From JBBDIM01 sp040880405 (lineage in GTDB: Bacteria; Planctomycetota; Planctomycetia; Pirellulales; Pirellulaceae): a stretch of DNA of 39,684 nucleotides. The position numbers and the translations under genes were made by a program. The stretch spans positions 1 to 39,684 of the forward strand of contig JBBDIM010000055.1 of the NCBI GenBank assembly GCA_040880405.1, read 5' to 3'. Below are positions 15,312 to 23,586 of the stretch, one piece after another. Within the stretch, counting starts at the first letter, position 1. Every line of letters begins with the position of its first letter. The notes beneath the pieces are model-generated. The model was not told the DNA's origin. It ran no database searches and saw nothing but the letters and a program-made list of their open reading frames with translations.

Positions 15312-15674
15312 TTCTACCTCCGGACCAGTTCGATCGGACAAACGCCATGCCCCTCCACCAGCGGATGGATCAGTAGGGACTTAAGTCGGCGCCGGAAAAA
15401 CTAACTTCAAACACGCAAATTGGGTGCCAGACGGCTCTGACCTATATGACTTGAATATACCGGCGATCGGCTCGGTTTAATAACCCCCTACCACCGGTTA
15501 CGATGAATCGAGTCGAGCATGATGCTGGGACTGCCACCAGCCAAACGTTCTTCCTGGGATTGGTCGTCTACCTGTCGACTTGATCCCGATGGCACCCATA
15601 CCTCGACGTTCCTCCTTAAATTTCCCGAGAGCAACGTGAGAAACTGGACGCGGCGGATCCGGAGTTGGACGACT
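15312..15674. other. Region upstream of the histidine kinase
   Basis: Divergent spacer between the lipoprotein and kinase genes. The kinase frame is open from 15519, but the first 50 codons show no family features and have no signal or ribosome binding site, so I treat them as untranslated or doubtful. An AT-rich patch (TATATGACTTGAATATA, 15444-15460) may carry the promoter; no confident hexamer pair was found. Confidence 0.45.
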
Positions 15675-17279
15675 ATGTGGCCACGGGACCGATTCGGCGA
15701 CTGGATATTAACCCGCGCCATTTTACCGACGGCGGCGGTCGGAGGACTTTTGCTGTTGGTTGCCAGCTACGGAGCTTGGCACGTCTATCAATTGCAGAAA
15801 CGCAGTACCGAAATTCTTTCGGAAAACGTCTCCAGTGTCCGCGCGGCGGAGGAGTTGGAGACCATCATGCGGGAAGTGCAGTACCGAATCAAGCAACATC
15901 TCACGACGGAAAATCCGCGACACCTCAGTGCGATCGCCGATTTGCGTGATCCGAGTCAGCACTGGTTGGCCGAGATGGAACAACTGGCGACATCAACTCG
16001 CGAAGTGGAACTGGTTGAAAGGGTGGAGCGGGGACACGAGATTCTGTTGACTGGTCTGGATGCCTATCGCACCGGTGAGGATGACCCGGAGCGGCTGCGA
16101 ACCTTGGCCAATGAGGTGTTACCCAACAAAATACTCGCCTCTACCCAGCGCTACATCGTGTACAATGAGCGACAAGTCGCCCTGGGAAACGAGCGGAACA
16201 TGGTCAGCGCCAATCGGCTAATCTTCGGGATGATTTTCGTCGGAGCGACCGGTGGCCTGGCTGGGTTGGGACTTGGCTATGCGATCGCTTATCGCCTGCG
16301 CAGGACGATCGTGCAGCTTAGTTTTCCGCTGCGGAGCGTGGCAGGCCGGCTGAACAATGTCGTGGAACCCGTCTCGATTTCCGCCGATCCTGGCTTTGAA
16401 GACCTGGAAGAGGTTTTACGGCGTGTCTCCACGCAAGTGGAAACCGTGGTTGAGCGGCTCCAGAAAAGTGAGCTGGAGACATTGCGGTCAGAACAATTGG
16501 CCGCGGTCGGACAACTGGCGGCCGGCTTCGCCCACGAGATACGTAATCCGCTCACTTCCATGAAAGTGATTGTCGAGTCGGTCGCCTCGCCCCATGAATT
16601 GGACTATCAGGATTTGCAGATTCTGCGGGACGAGACGATTCGCCTGGAACAGTCCACGCAAATGTTTCTCGATTTCGCCCGGCCTCCGCTGCCGGAGAAA
16701 AGGTCGCAAGATTTACGCCGACTGGTCGAACATCCAGTGGGGCTGGCGGAAGTTCAGGCAGAGCGAATTCAGGTTCAGATCGAGGTCCGGCAACCGGATA
16801 CTCTCATATTGGTGGAGGTCGACGGAACCCAAATCGGCCAGGTGGTCCTCAATTTGCTGATGAACGCCCTCGACGCCAGTCCCACCGGGTCGACGATTAC
16901 CTTGGAGCTGGACGAAACGTCAACGTCGGCGAGTTCGCGCGGCGGAACTTTACACTGGGCGGTTATCCGTGTTCGCGATCAGGGGATGGGACTCCCAAAT
17001 AACTTACGGCAGCGGATTTTCGACCCGTTTGTGAGCAACAAGCCGACCGGCATCGGCCTGGGGCTGTCGATTTGCAAGCGGATTGTGGAGGCCCATGGGG
17101 GCAAGATCACCGCGGAAGATACGGAAGCCGCGGGGGCCACCTTTACCGTGGTCCTGCCCCGGGTGCCGCGGAGCATCGTGCGGGATGAAGTTGGTCATGC
17201 CGCCGCAAACCGACAATTACCCTCCGTGGAAAAGGGAGAAGCGGGAACCGATGAGGCAGAAACTGTTAATCGTCGATGA
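15675..17279 (+). CDS. Membrane sensor histidine kinase (NtrB-type)
   Basis: 534-residue sensor that should autophosphorylate and pass phosphate to the overlapping regulator. Topology: membrane segment about 15-38, a helical external sensor region about 40-180 (4-helix-bundle-like, rich in Glu/Arg heptads), second segment about 182-207, a HAMP-like linker, then HisKA with AAGFAHEIRNPLTSMK (phosphoacceptor His287) and HATPase_c with QVVLNLLMNALDAS (N box), VRDQGMGLP (G1), DPFVSNKPTGIGLGLSICKRI (F and G2 boxes; only the middle is diagnostic) and a short tail. ATG 15675 has GGAG ten bases upstream; a GTG near 15636 or ATG 15519 are alternatives. The stop lies 29 bp inside the regulator gene. The signal is unknown. 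Confidence 0.92.
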   Translation: MWPRDRFGDWILTRAILPTAAVGGLLLLVASYGAWHVYQLQKRSTEILSENVSSVRAAEELETIMREVQYRIKQHLTTENPRHLSAIADLRDPSQHWLAEMEQLATSTREVELVERVERGHEILLTGLDAYRTGEDDPERLRTLANEVLPNKILASTQRYIVYNERQVALGNERNMVSANRLIFGMIFVGATGGLAGLGLGYAIAYRLRRTIVQLSFPLRSVAGRLNNVVEPVSISADPGFEDLEEVLRRVSTQVETVVERLQKSELETLRSEQLAAVGQLAAGFAHEIRNPLTSMKVIVESVASPHELDYQDLQILRDETIRLEQSTQMFLDFARPPLPEKRSQDLRRLVEHPVGLAEVQAERIQVQIEVRQPDTLILVEVDGTQIGQVVLNLLMNALDASPTGSTITLELDETSTSASSRGGTLHWAVIRVRDQGMGLPNNLRQRIFDPFVSNKPTGIGLGLSICKRIVEAHGGKITAEDTEAAGATFTVVLPRVPRSIVRDEVGHAAANRQLPSVEKGEAGTDEAETVNRR

Positions 17280-18693
17280 CGAACCGAATGTCCTGGCGAC
17301 CTTCAAGAAGCGACTGGAAAGCGAGTCGCTGGAAGTCATGACCGCCCAAACGGGGCGCGAAGGGATTGAACTTGCGGAGTCGCATCGGCCTTCCGCCATG
17401 CTGTTGGACATGCGGCTCCCCGATATGACCGGGCTAGAAACCTTCGCCGAGATCCGGCGACGTTCGCCCCGCCTTCCGGTAGTGATGATCACCGCCTATT
17501 CCACGACCGAAATGGCGATCGACGCGATGAAGCATGGAGCGTTTGAGTATCTGCTCAAGCCGGTCGATATCAACCAACTTCGCGAGATTGTTGATCGGGC
17601 GCTCGAGCTTAGTCACCTTCGACAGGCACCTATTCTGGTGGATCAAGCGGACGGCGGCGAGGATGGATCCGATCGGATCATGGGGCATTCCGCCGTGATG
17701 CAGGAGGTGTATAAATCGATTGGTCGGATCGCTTCAGAAGAGGTCAACGTGCTGATCCTGGGGGACAGTGGCACCGGCAAGGAGCTCGTGGCTCGGGCCA
17801 TTTACAATCACAGTGCCCGGCACGACCAAACCTTTTTGGCGATCAACTGCGCCGCGCTGCCTGAAAATTTACTGGAAAGCGAGCTGTTCGGCCATGAACG
17901 AGGCGCATTCACCGGGGCCGATCATAGGCGGATCGGAAAATTCGAACAGGCAAACGGTGGCACCATCTTCTTAGATGAACTGGGGGATATGAGCCTCTCG
18001 ACCCAAGCCAAAATGTTGCGGCTCTTACAGGACGGCCGGTTCGAGCGCGTTGGGGGTAATGAGACAATCCAAACCGACGTGAGAGTGATCGCGGCCACGA
18101 ATCAGGATTTGGCGAAGAACATCGTCGAGGGAAAATTCCGCCAGGATTTGTACTTTCGGCTCAATGGATTCACCATCCCGTTACCGCCGCTGCGTAAACG
18201 GAGGGAAGATATTCGCGAGCTCATCGAGCATTTTTTGAACCTGCCCAATGGCTCGAAGGGTCAACGAACCGTGCGGATGACCTCGGAGACCTTGCGGCTG
18301 CTGGAAAACTACGATTGGCCCGGTAATGTGCGGGAACTGCAAAGTGTCGTGAAGTACGCGCGGGTGCATGCTGTAGGAGAGGTGATCACGCCCGACTGCT
18401 TGCCGGAAGTGATTCGAGGGACTTTGGGTGAGGAGGAGCGACCAGAGTTCTTTCCCGCCGAGACGCGGGAATCGATTGCTCAAGTGGTGCGGCAAATGCT
18501 GCGAGAGCAGTGCGGCGATATTCATCGCCGAGTTCAGGAAGAGGTCGACCGCATCGCGATTCAAGAGGCCCTGCAGCATGTGGGGGGGAATCAGGTACAA
18601 GCCAGCGAACGGCTGGGAATCTCTCGCACCACCTTGCGGGCCAAGCTCAGCCACTGGGAACCAACTGGCACGGGTGAGGTGGAGCCCTCTTGA
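17251..18693 (+). CDS. NtrC-family sigma-54-dependent response regulator
   Basis: 480 residues. Receiver domain 1-120: acidic pair Asp9/Asp10, phosphoacceptor Asp53 in LLDMRLPD, Thr81, and Lys103 in LLKPVD. AAA+ domain about 143-380: Walker A GDSGTGKE (171-178), GAFTGA (218-223), the loop that contacts sigma-54, and Walker B GTIFLDELGD (237-246). The C-terminal Fis-type helix-turn-helix is at about 435-470 (IAIQEALQHVGGNQVQASERLGISRTTL in two parts). Intact GAFTGA indicates true sigma-54 activation. ATG 17251 begins the receiver fold and overlaps the kinase gene by 29 bp, so translation is likely coupled. A -24/-12 site lies about 180 bp downstream of its stop and may be a target. Confidence 0.95.
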   Translation: MRQKLLIVDDEPNVLATFKKRLESESLEVMTAQTGREGIELAESHRPSAMLLDMRLPDMTGLETFAEIRRRSPRLPVVMITAYSTTEMAIDAMKHGAFEYLLKPVDINQLREIVDRALELSHLRQAPILVDQADGGEDGSDRIMGHSAVMQEVYKSIGRIASEEVNVLILGDSGTGKELVARAIYNHSARHDQTFLAINCAALPENLLESELFGHERGAFTGADHRRIGKFEQANGGTIFLDELGDMSLSTQAKMLRLLQDGRFERVGGNETIQTDVRVIAATNQDLAKNIVEGKFRQDLYFRLNGFTIPLPPLRKRREDIRELIEHFLNLPNGSKGQRTVRMTSETLRLLENYDWPGNVRELQSVVKYARVHAVGEVITPDCLPEVIRGTLGEEERPEFFPAETRESIAQVVRQMLREQCGDIHRRVQEEVDRIAIQEALQHVGGNQVQASERLGISRTTLRAKLSHWEPTGTGEVEPS

Positions 18694-18712
18694 TCGATTT
18701 CTATGACTTGAA

Positions 18713-18731
18713 CGCGAGCTTTCGACTCGCG
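18713..18731. promoter_or_regulatory. Inverted repeat, candidate activator site
   Basis: CGCGAG (18713-18718) and CTCGCG (18726-18731) flank a 7-nt centre. It lies about 145-160 bp upstream of the candidate sigma-54 promoter, the normal distance for an NtrC-type enhancer site. It could instead be a weak hairpin at the end of the regulator transcript. Confidence 0.35.
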
Positions 18732-18873
18732 GAACAGCATGTAAGCAATCTGGTCATCGCTGTGCAGAAACTGAACAGGGCAATGGCCTTTGCTATCGGT
18801 TCAAGCACATGGATTGGGTGGCAAATTCGCTGAATCGGGGCGAATTTCCAGAGTTTACGGCCGTTTCAAGGCT

Positions 18874-18889
18874 TTGGCATCCCAGTTGC
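18874..18889 (+). promoter_or_regulatory. Candidate sigma-54 (-24/-12) promoter
   Basis: TTGGCATCCCAGTTGC keeps the invariant GG and GC at the required 10-base spacing and matches TGGCA and TTGC of the consensus; only the C after TGGCA is changed. A transcript would start near 18901 and run into the lipoprotein gene at 19103. Its position just after an NtrC-type gene strengthens the case, but a single match can arise by chance. Confidence 0.5.
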
Positions 18890-19102
18890 GACTGTTCTGT
18901 CTTCAGGTCGCGACGATTGCGCCAACGAGAAAAGTTGCTGGTTAGCGACACGCTATCGAGAGCCGGGAGAACTTTGAAGAGAAGTCTCCGGCATGAGGGC
19001 GATCGAGGATCGATTCGTCCCAACCATCGCTCGGACGAGGCGACGTTGTGTCGTCAAATTGGGCTCAGGTCAGCTTCGTTACTCAAGACAAGGAATGTCG
19101 AC

Positions 19103-19396
19103 ATGAGGCTTTTAACGCTACTGGGAAGTGGTAGTGCAGTGGTGCTGGCGATTAGTGTCCTGGGCTGCAATTCCGGCCCGCCACCACAGCATCCGCATCC
19201 GTCACACCAACAGGTGTATCATCACCCGCAACAGGCTCAACCGCAACAAGTGCAGCCACGCTCGGGTCAGTCGAGTCCGGGGGCAATGCCATCGCAGGGT
19301 GGTACCTCACCCTCGAATCCATCCTCTCCGATGTCACCGGCGACCGCTGATCCTCAAAATGGTGCGTCTCCCCAGGGATTCGGCCCCACGGGCTGA
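19103..19396 (+). CDS. Pro/Gln/Ser-rich small lipoprotein
   Basis: 97 residues. The signal peptide MRLLTLLGSGSAVVLAISVL is followed by GC, giving lipobox SVLGC (Cys22). The mature chain is low-complexity: a His/Pro/Gln run (HPHPSHQQVYHHPQQAQPQQ), then Ser/Pro/Gly repeats, and no folded domain is evident. The His-rich start could bind metal, which is speculation. AAGGA nine bases before the ATG supports this start. It is followed after 111 bp by the foldase gene, whose N-terminal linker is also Pro/Gln-rich, and preceded by the candidate sigma-54 promoter. Confidence 0.8.
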   Translation: MRLLTLLGSGSAVVLAISVLGCNSGPPPQHPHPSHQQVYHHPQQAQPQQVQPRSGQSSPGAMPSQGGTSPSNPSSPMSPATADPQNGASPQGFGPTG

Positions 19397-19507
19397 TCGC
19401 CACTCCACCTTCCCACCTTGTTTCATCACTTCAGGGTCGTGCTTCGTAAATCGCACCCTAAAGCGATGCCTACCCGTTTCGTTGATTCTGTAGGAGAATT
19501 TTGATTT

Positions 19508-20602
19508 ATGAGTTACCTTCCCCGAACGTTTTGCCTTGGTGTCGTGGCTTGCGGTTTAATTTCCGGCCCTGCGCTGGCGCAGCCTCAACCACAGTTTCCC
19601 CCGTCCCAACAACCGCAACAATCGCCGCCTCAACAGCGGCAAGCACCTCCACGCCAGGAAGGACCACCGCAGCAGCAGGCACCGCCCCAGCAGCCTGGAT
19701 TCCCGGGACAGGAGGCCCAGCCGCAAGCAGCGCCTCAGCCGACCGTTGTGGCCACGGTCAATGGCGAGCCCATTTTGCAAGCGGAAATGCAATCACAGCT
19801 TCAAGCCCAATTGCAGGGGCAACAGGTCGCTCCGCAGGATCAACAGCGGTTGGAGCGTCAGGTGTTGGAGTCACTGATCGATAGCCGCTTGGTCGAGCAG
19901 TTTGTCCGTGAGCAAGGACCGGAAGTCCCGGAAGAGGAGATCCAGCAAACCTTGCAGCGTGTCGAACAGCAGTTGACCGCCGAAGGAATGACGCTGGATC
20001 AGTACCTGCAAATGCAGGGGCTGAAAAAAGAGATGTTCCGTGACCGAATTGCCGGTTCGTTGGGTTGGCAAAAGTACACTCAGCAACAAGCCGCGGATGA
20101 CAAGCTGCGGGCGCACTACGAGCAAAACAAGGAAGCCTTCGACGGAACCGAAGTCCGGGCACGTCATTTGATGTTGCCGAAGGAGGCACCGATGGAGCCA
20201 GGTCAGCCGGCGGCTGCCAACGGTCCAGAGCAGGCCGCTCAGCAGGCGGAAGAAATCCGTCAAGCGGTTGAGCAGGGTCTCGATTTCGAGCAGGCCATCG
20301 AGCAATACTCGGCTGATCCTGGCAAAGCGGAGACTGGTGGTGACCTCGGCTACTTCACGCGGCATGGAAAATTGATCGATCCGATAGCCGAGGCGGCGTT
20401 CAGCCTTGAACCAGGGCAGGTGAGCAAGCCGATTGAAAGCCCGTTTGGGGTTCACCTGATTCAGGTAACTGATCGCAAACCGGGCGAGCAGGACTTTGAG
20501 GCCGCGAAGCAGGAAGTCGCGCAGGTCATCCAAACGGAGATCTGGAGCAAGATCGTCAGCGAAATGCGGCCCAAGGCTGAAGTGAAATTGCAGGGGAGTT
20601 AG
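19508..20602 (+). CDS. SurA/PrsA-like parvulin peptidyl-prolyl isomerase
   Basis: Exported foldase of 364 residues that should assist folding of envelope proteins by prolyl isomerisation. Order: signal peptide 1-24 (ending GPALA), a Pro/Gln-rich linker about 25-76, a SurA_N-type chaperone region beginning VVATVNGEPILQAEM and running to about 190 (ESLIDSRLVEQF), and one parvulin domain about 215-335 with VRARHLMLP, ADPGKAETGGDLGYFTRHGKLIDP in part, FSLEPGQVSKPIESPFGVHLIQV. The parvulin fold marks are complete. TAGGAG lies about a dozen bases before the ATG. An intrinsic terminator follows at 20768. Confidence 0.92.
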   Translation: MSYLPRTFCLGVVACGLISGPALAQPQPQFPPSQQPQQSPPQQRQAPPRQEGPPQQQAPPQQPGFPGQEAQPQAAPQPTVVATVNGEPILQAEMQSQLQAQLQGQQVAPQDQQRLERQVLESLIDSRLVEQFVREQGPEVPEEEIQQTLQRVEQQLTAEGMTLDQYLQMQGLKKEMFRDRIAGSLGWQKYTQQQAADDKLRAHYEQNKEAFDGTEVRARHLMLPKEAPMEPGQPAAANGPEQAAQQAEEIRQAVEQGLDFEQAIEQYSADPGKAETGGDLGYFTRHGKLIDPIAEAAFSLEPGQVSKPIESPFGVHLIQVTDRKPGEQDFEAAKQEVAQVIQTEIWSKIVSEMRPKAEVKLQGS

Positions 20603-20712
20603 TCGCAACGACTGCTTCTCCCAAGGCCGGCATCTCTGCGATTGGTGCTCGGCCCCGGCGGTGGCCGCGATGCTCCCGTGACTGACCCTGTCACCGTTGC
20701 CCCGCCGTGGGC

Positions 20713-20742
20713 CGAGTCGCCGTTCGCACTCCCGGCGACTCG
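20713..20742. repeat. Perfect 10-bp hairpin
   Basis: CGAGTCGCCG (20713-20722) pairs with CGGCGACTCG (20733-20742) around a 10-nt loop. It lies just ahead of the intrinsic terminator and may protect the 3' end of the foldase mRNA from nucleases. Confidence 0.6.
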
Positions 20743-20767
20743 TTGTGATTGACCCCGACGGTAACTC

Positions 20768-20808
20768 TGCCCGGACCTTCCTATTGAAGGTTCCGGGCAG
20801 TTTTTTTG
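20768..20808 (+). terminator. Rho-independent terminator after the foldase gene
   Basis: CTGCCCGGA then CCTTC pair with GAAGG and TCCGGGCAG around loop CTATT, with one bulged T, giving a 14-bp stem. It is followed at once by seven Ts (20802-20808). It is the clearest intrinsic terminator in the window and separates the foldase unit from the M16 operon. Confidence 0.88.
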
Positions 20809-20943
20809 GCCAGGGGCAGCTCGCGGAACCGCAGTGGGCCGCCCGACCTTGTCTTACGGCGGTCCCCTGGTTCTAATCTAAGGTTTGCCGTCGTCCAACA
20901 TCATTGCCCTTGGAACTCTCCACCCCTTTGGTGCATCGCCATC

Positions 20944-22182
20944 GTGCCAGCAGCCATCCACACGCAGCAACTCGACAACGGATTGACGATTGTGGCCGAG
21001 ACGATGCCCTGGCTGCAGTCCGCCTCGTTCTCGTTGTTATTGCCGGCCGGTTCGCAGTACGAAAGCGACGCGGAACAGGGGACGGCGAATCTCCTTTGCG
21101 ACTGGGTCCAGCGGGGCTGCGGTACGCGGGATAGCCGCGACTTTGTCGAGTCGCTGGACTATCTGGGAGTGGCCCGCGGTGCGGGCGTCTCCGGTTCGCA
21201 TTCCAATTATGGCGGAGCGGTGTTGTCGGACCATCTGTTGCCGACTTTAAGCATCTACGCCGATTTGGTTCGCTCGCCCCACTTGCCGGCGGACGAGTTC
21301 GACGAAGCCCAGGCGGTCTGCTTTCAGGAGTTGAGGGCTCTGGAGGATGATCTTGCCCAGCAAACCGTGCTCAACTTGCGGCGTCAGGTTTACCCCGATC
21401 CGTTGGGGAAACATCCGCACGGGACCCCGGAATCGGTTGAAGGCTTAACTCCCGCGGGAGTTCAGGCGTTTTTCGAGCAGCGCTATCAACCTCGCGGCAC
21501 CATCCTGGCCATGGCGGGCAATTTCGAGTGGCCGCGGGTGCGAGATCATGTGATCGAGCTGTTCGGTGATTGGCAGGCGCAGCAGGCAGCGGAGCCGACC
21601 ATTGGCGACACGCTTCCCGCCTATGAACATATCCCGGTGGAATCGGGACAGACCCATATTGGAGTGGTCTATCCCTGGATTCAGATCAGCGACCCCGACT
21701 TTTTCCAGGCCCGGGCCGCGATCGGTGTGATGAGCGATGGAATGAGTTCGCGGCTGTTCACTGAAGTACGCGAGAAACGTGGCCTGTGCTATACGGTGTT
21801 TGCCTCGCTCCATTCGCTAAAGCAGCAAGGTAGCATTCTGGCTTATGCCGGAACTAGCAGCGAGCGAGCCCAAGAGTCGTTGGACGTCATTCTAGCGGAG
21901 TTCGATCAGTTGCTAGAAAAGGGTGTGCAGCCCACCGAACTGAAACGATTGCAGGCCCGTTTCAAAAGTGGCATTGTGATGCAGCAGGAGTCGAGCTCCT
22001 CCAGGGCCAACTCGCTCGCGAGTGATTGGTATCATTTGGGTCGTGTCCGCAGTCGCGAGGAACTGGCGCGGATTGTCAGCGAGGTCACCTGCGACACGAT
22101 CAACGATTTTCTTTCCCGTCGTCCTCCCGGAAATTGCCGGGTGACGACCGTCGGCTCGCAGCCATTAAAGGTTTCCCTTTGA
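20944..22182 (+). CDS. M16-family peptidase subunit lacking zinc ligands
   Basis: 412 residues. It has the M16B fold (pitrilysin/mitochondrial processing peptidase superfamily), beginning QQLDNGLTIVAETMPWLQSASFSLLLPAGSQYE in outline. The zinc motif HxxEH is replaced by N-L-L-C-D at 49-53, so this subunit should not bind zinc. It keeps the substrate-binding Arg/Tyr pair in REKRGLCY (Arg276, Tyr283). GTG 20944 is chosen because the family fold begins there; there is no strong ribosome binding site. Its stop overlaps the next gene's start by 4 bp. By analogy with two-gene bacterial M16B enzymes, it should form a heterodimer with that product. Confidence 0.9.
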   Translation: MPAAIHTQQLDNGLTIVAETMPWLQSASFSLLLPAGSQYESDAEQGTANLLCDWVQRGCGTRDSRDFVESLDYLGVARGAGVSGSHSNYGGAVLSDHLLPTLSIYADLVRSPHLPADEFDEAQAVCFQELRALEDDLAQQTVLNLRRQVYPDPLGKHPHGTPESVEGLTPAGVQAFFEQRYQPRGTILAMAGNFEWPRVRDHVIELFGDWQAQQAAEPTIGDTLPAYEHIPVESGQTHIGVVYPWIQISDPDFFQARAAIGVMSDGMSSRLFTEVREKRGLCYTVFASLHSLKQQGSILAYAGTSSERAQESLDVILAEFDQLLEKGVQPTELKRLQARFKSGIVMQQESSSSRANSLASDWYHLGRVRSREELARIVSEVTCDTINDFLSRRPPGNCRVTTVGSQPLKVSL

Positions 22183-23417
22183 AGTTTCAGCACAAAACGC
22201 TGGAGAACGGCCTCGATATCGTGGCCGAGGTGAATCCCGACGCTTACTCGTTGGCGGTCGCCTTTTTCGTCAAAACGGGCGCGCGGGACGAAAGTGTGGA
22301 GCTGGCCGGCGTGAGCCATTTCCTGGAACACATGATGTTCAAAGGGACACCCCGCCGCACGGCGGAAGATGTCAATCGGGAACTGGATGAACTGGGCGCC
22401 CAGTCAAACGCCTATACCAGCGAAGAACAGACGGTGTACTACGCCGTTGTCTTACCGGAACTGCAAAATCCGGTAGTCGACCTATTGGCCGACATCATGC
22501 GACCGTCGCTCCGTCAGGACGACTTCGACACCGAGAAACAGGTAATCCTGGAAGAGATCCTGAAGTACGAGGATCAACCGCCGTTTGGTGGCCATGAGAA
22601 GAGCATGGTCGCGTTTTATGGCGATCATCCACTCGGCAAAAGCGTTCTGGGCACGACAGAATCCGTCAGTGCGATGACCCGGGAGCAGATGCTCAAGTAT
22701 TTCGAATATCGCTACAGCCCCGGCAACCTCACCTTAGTGGCGGCGGGGAATGTTGATTTTGGCGCCCTGGTCGAGCAGGCACAGGAATTGTGTGGCGGAT
22801 GGGAGCCCCGCGAAAATAGTCGGGTGATCACGCCGGTCGAGCCGCGGGCCAATTTCAACTTAATGACCAAGTCGACCTCGGCCCAGCAGTACTTGATTCA
22901 ACTAATGGAAGGACCGGCGGCCAACGACGCTGATCGTTACGCCGCGCGGCTATTGGCGGGAATTTTGGGGGACGACAGCGGCAGCCGTTACTACTGGGAA
23001 CTGGTCGACCCCGGCATCGCGGAGTTCGCCTCGCTGGAAACCTATGAGTTTCAAGGGACCGGCCTGTTCATGAACTACGCCTGCTGTGCCCCGGAAGAGG
23101 CACCCCAGGTGTTGGACGTGATGGAGGCGGAAATCGCCAAGGCGATCCGCGAAGGAGTGACCGCGAGAGAATTGGAGTTGGTCAAGAACAAGGTTTGCTC
23201 ACACACCGTCCTTCGAAGCGAGCGACCTTCCGGTCGGCTATTCTCAGTCGGCTCGAATTGGGTCCAACGAGGCGCGATGCGGACCGTGGCGGAATCGGTC
23301 AAGGCCTACCAAAACGTGACCTTAGACGACATCCACGCCGTGCTGGAAACCTACCGGTTCCACCTCGCCTCGACCACAACCGTGGGGCCGCTCACGACGT
23401 TTCCCGGTCGTGAATAA
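22179..23417 (+). CDS. M16-family zinc peptidase, catalytic subunit
   Basis: Also 412 residues. HFLEH (47-51) with the distal Glu near 126 (VILEEILKYED) makes the inverted zinc motif HxxEH...E of M16 peptidases, and FKGTPRRTAEDVNRELDELGAQSNAYT follows in typical form. In the C-terminal half, the place of the Arg/Tyr pair reads ELVDPGIAEF, so both residues are missing, complementing the upstream subunit. TTG 22179 overlaps the previous TGA (TTGA) and has AAAGG eight bases upstream; this explains the family's N-terminus starting KFQHKTLENGLDIVAE. Translational coupling would give equal amounts. The substrate is unknown; no signal peptide is evident, so it is probably cytoplasmic. Confidence 0.93.
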   Translation: MKFQHKTLENGLDIVAEVNPDAYSLAVAFFVKTGARDESVELAGVSHFLEHMMFKGTPRRTAEDVNRELDELGAQSNAYTSEEQTVYYAVVLPELQNPVVDLLADIMRPSLRQDDFDTEKQVILEEILKYEDQPPFGGHEKSMVAFYGDHPLGKSVLGTTESVSAMTREQMLKYFEYRYSPGNLTLVAAGNVDFGALVEQAQELCGGWEPRENSRVITPVEPRANFNLMTKSTSAQQYLIQLMEGPAANDADRYAARLLAGILGDDSGSRYYWELVDPGIAEFASLETYEFQGTGLFMNYACCAPEEAPQVLDVMEAEIAKAIREGVTARELELVKNKVCSHTVLRSERPSGRLFSVGSNWVQRGAMRTVAESVKAYQNVTLDDIHAVLETYRFHLASTTTVGPLTTFPGRE

Positions 23418-23586
23418 TGGGGACGAGACGGGGTTGCTTTCCTCGGTAGAGTCGACATATTCGCTACAGCCGAGCATCCAAACGTTGCGGCCACACCACC
23501 CGCGCATGAATTGCTGTGGTGGCTCTCTCATTCCGGGCGATATGGAATTTGAGTAAGCTCGTAAAACGCTTTGGATGGATCGACGT

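Larger units (their letters stand above)
18694..19102. other. Regulatory stretch downstream of the NtrC-type gene
   Basis: No gene is supported: a plus-strand frame is open from 18809 into the lipoprotein gene, but its first 98 codons have no features and precede a proper signal peptide. It contains a 6-bp inverted repeat (18713-18731) and a -24/-12-type sequence (18874-18889). Confidence 0.6.
20603..20943. other. Intergenic region with hairpin and terminator
   Basis: No gene is supported. It contains a perfect 10-bp hairpin (20713-20742) and an intrinsic terminator (20768-20808). The M16 reading frame is open from 20806, but the first 46 codons do not resemble the family and overlap the terminator, so they are excluded. 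Confidence 0.65.

Noticed and set aside
18664..18680. TGGCACG as a second sigma-54 promoter
   Set aside because: There is no TTGC at the -12 spacing, and it lies inside the regulator's coding region.
18809..19102. 98-codon N-terminal extension of the small lipoprotein
   Set aside because: No features, it would bury a good signal peptide and lipobox, and it overlaps the sigma-54 site; AAGGA supports ATG 19103.
20806..20943. 46-codon upstream extension of the first M16 gene
   Set aside because: It starts inside an intrinsic terminator, and the encoded residues do not resemble the family's N-terminus.
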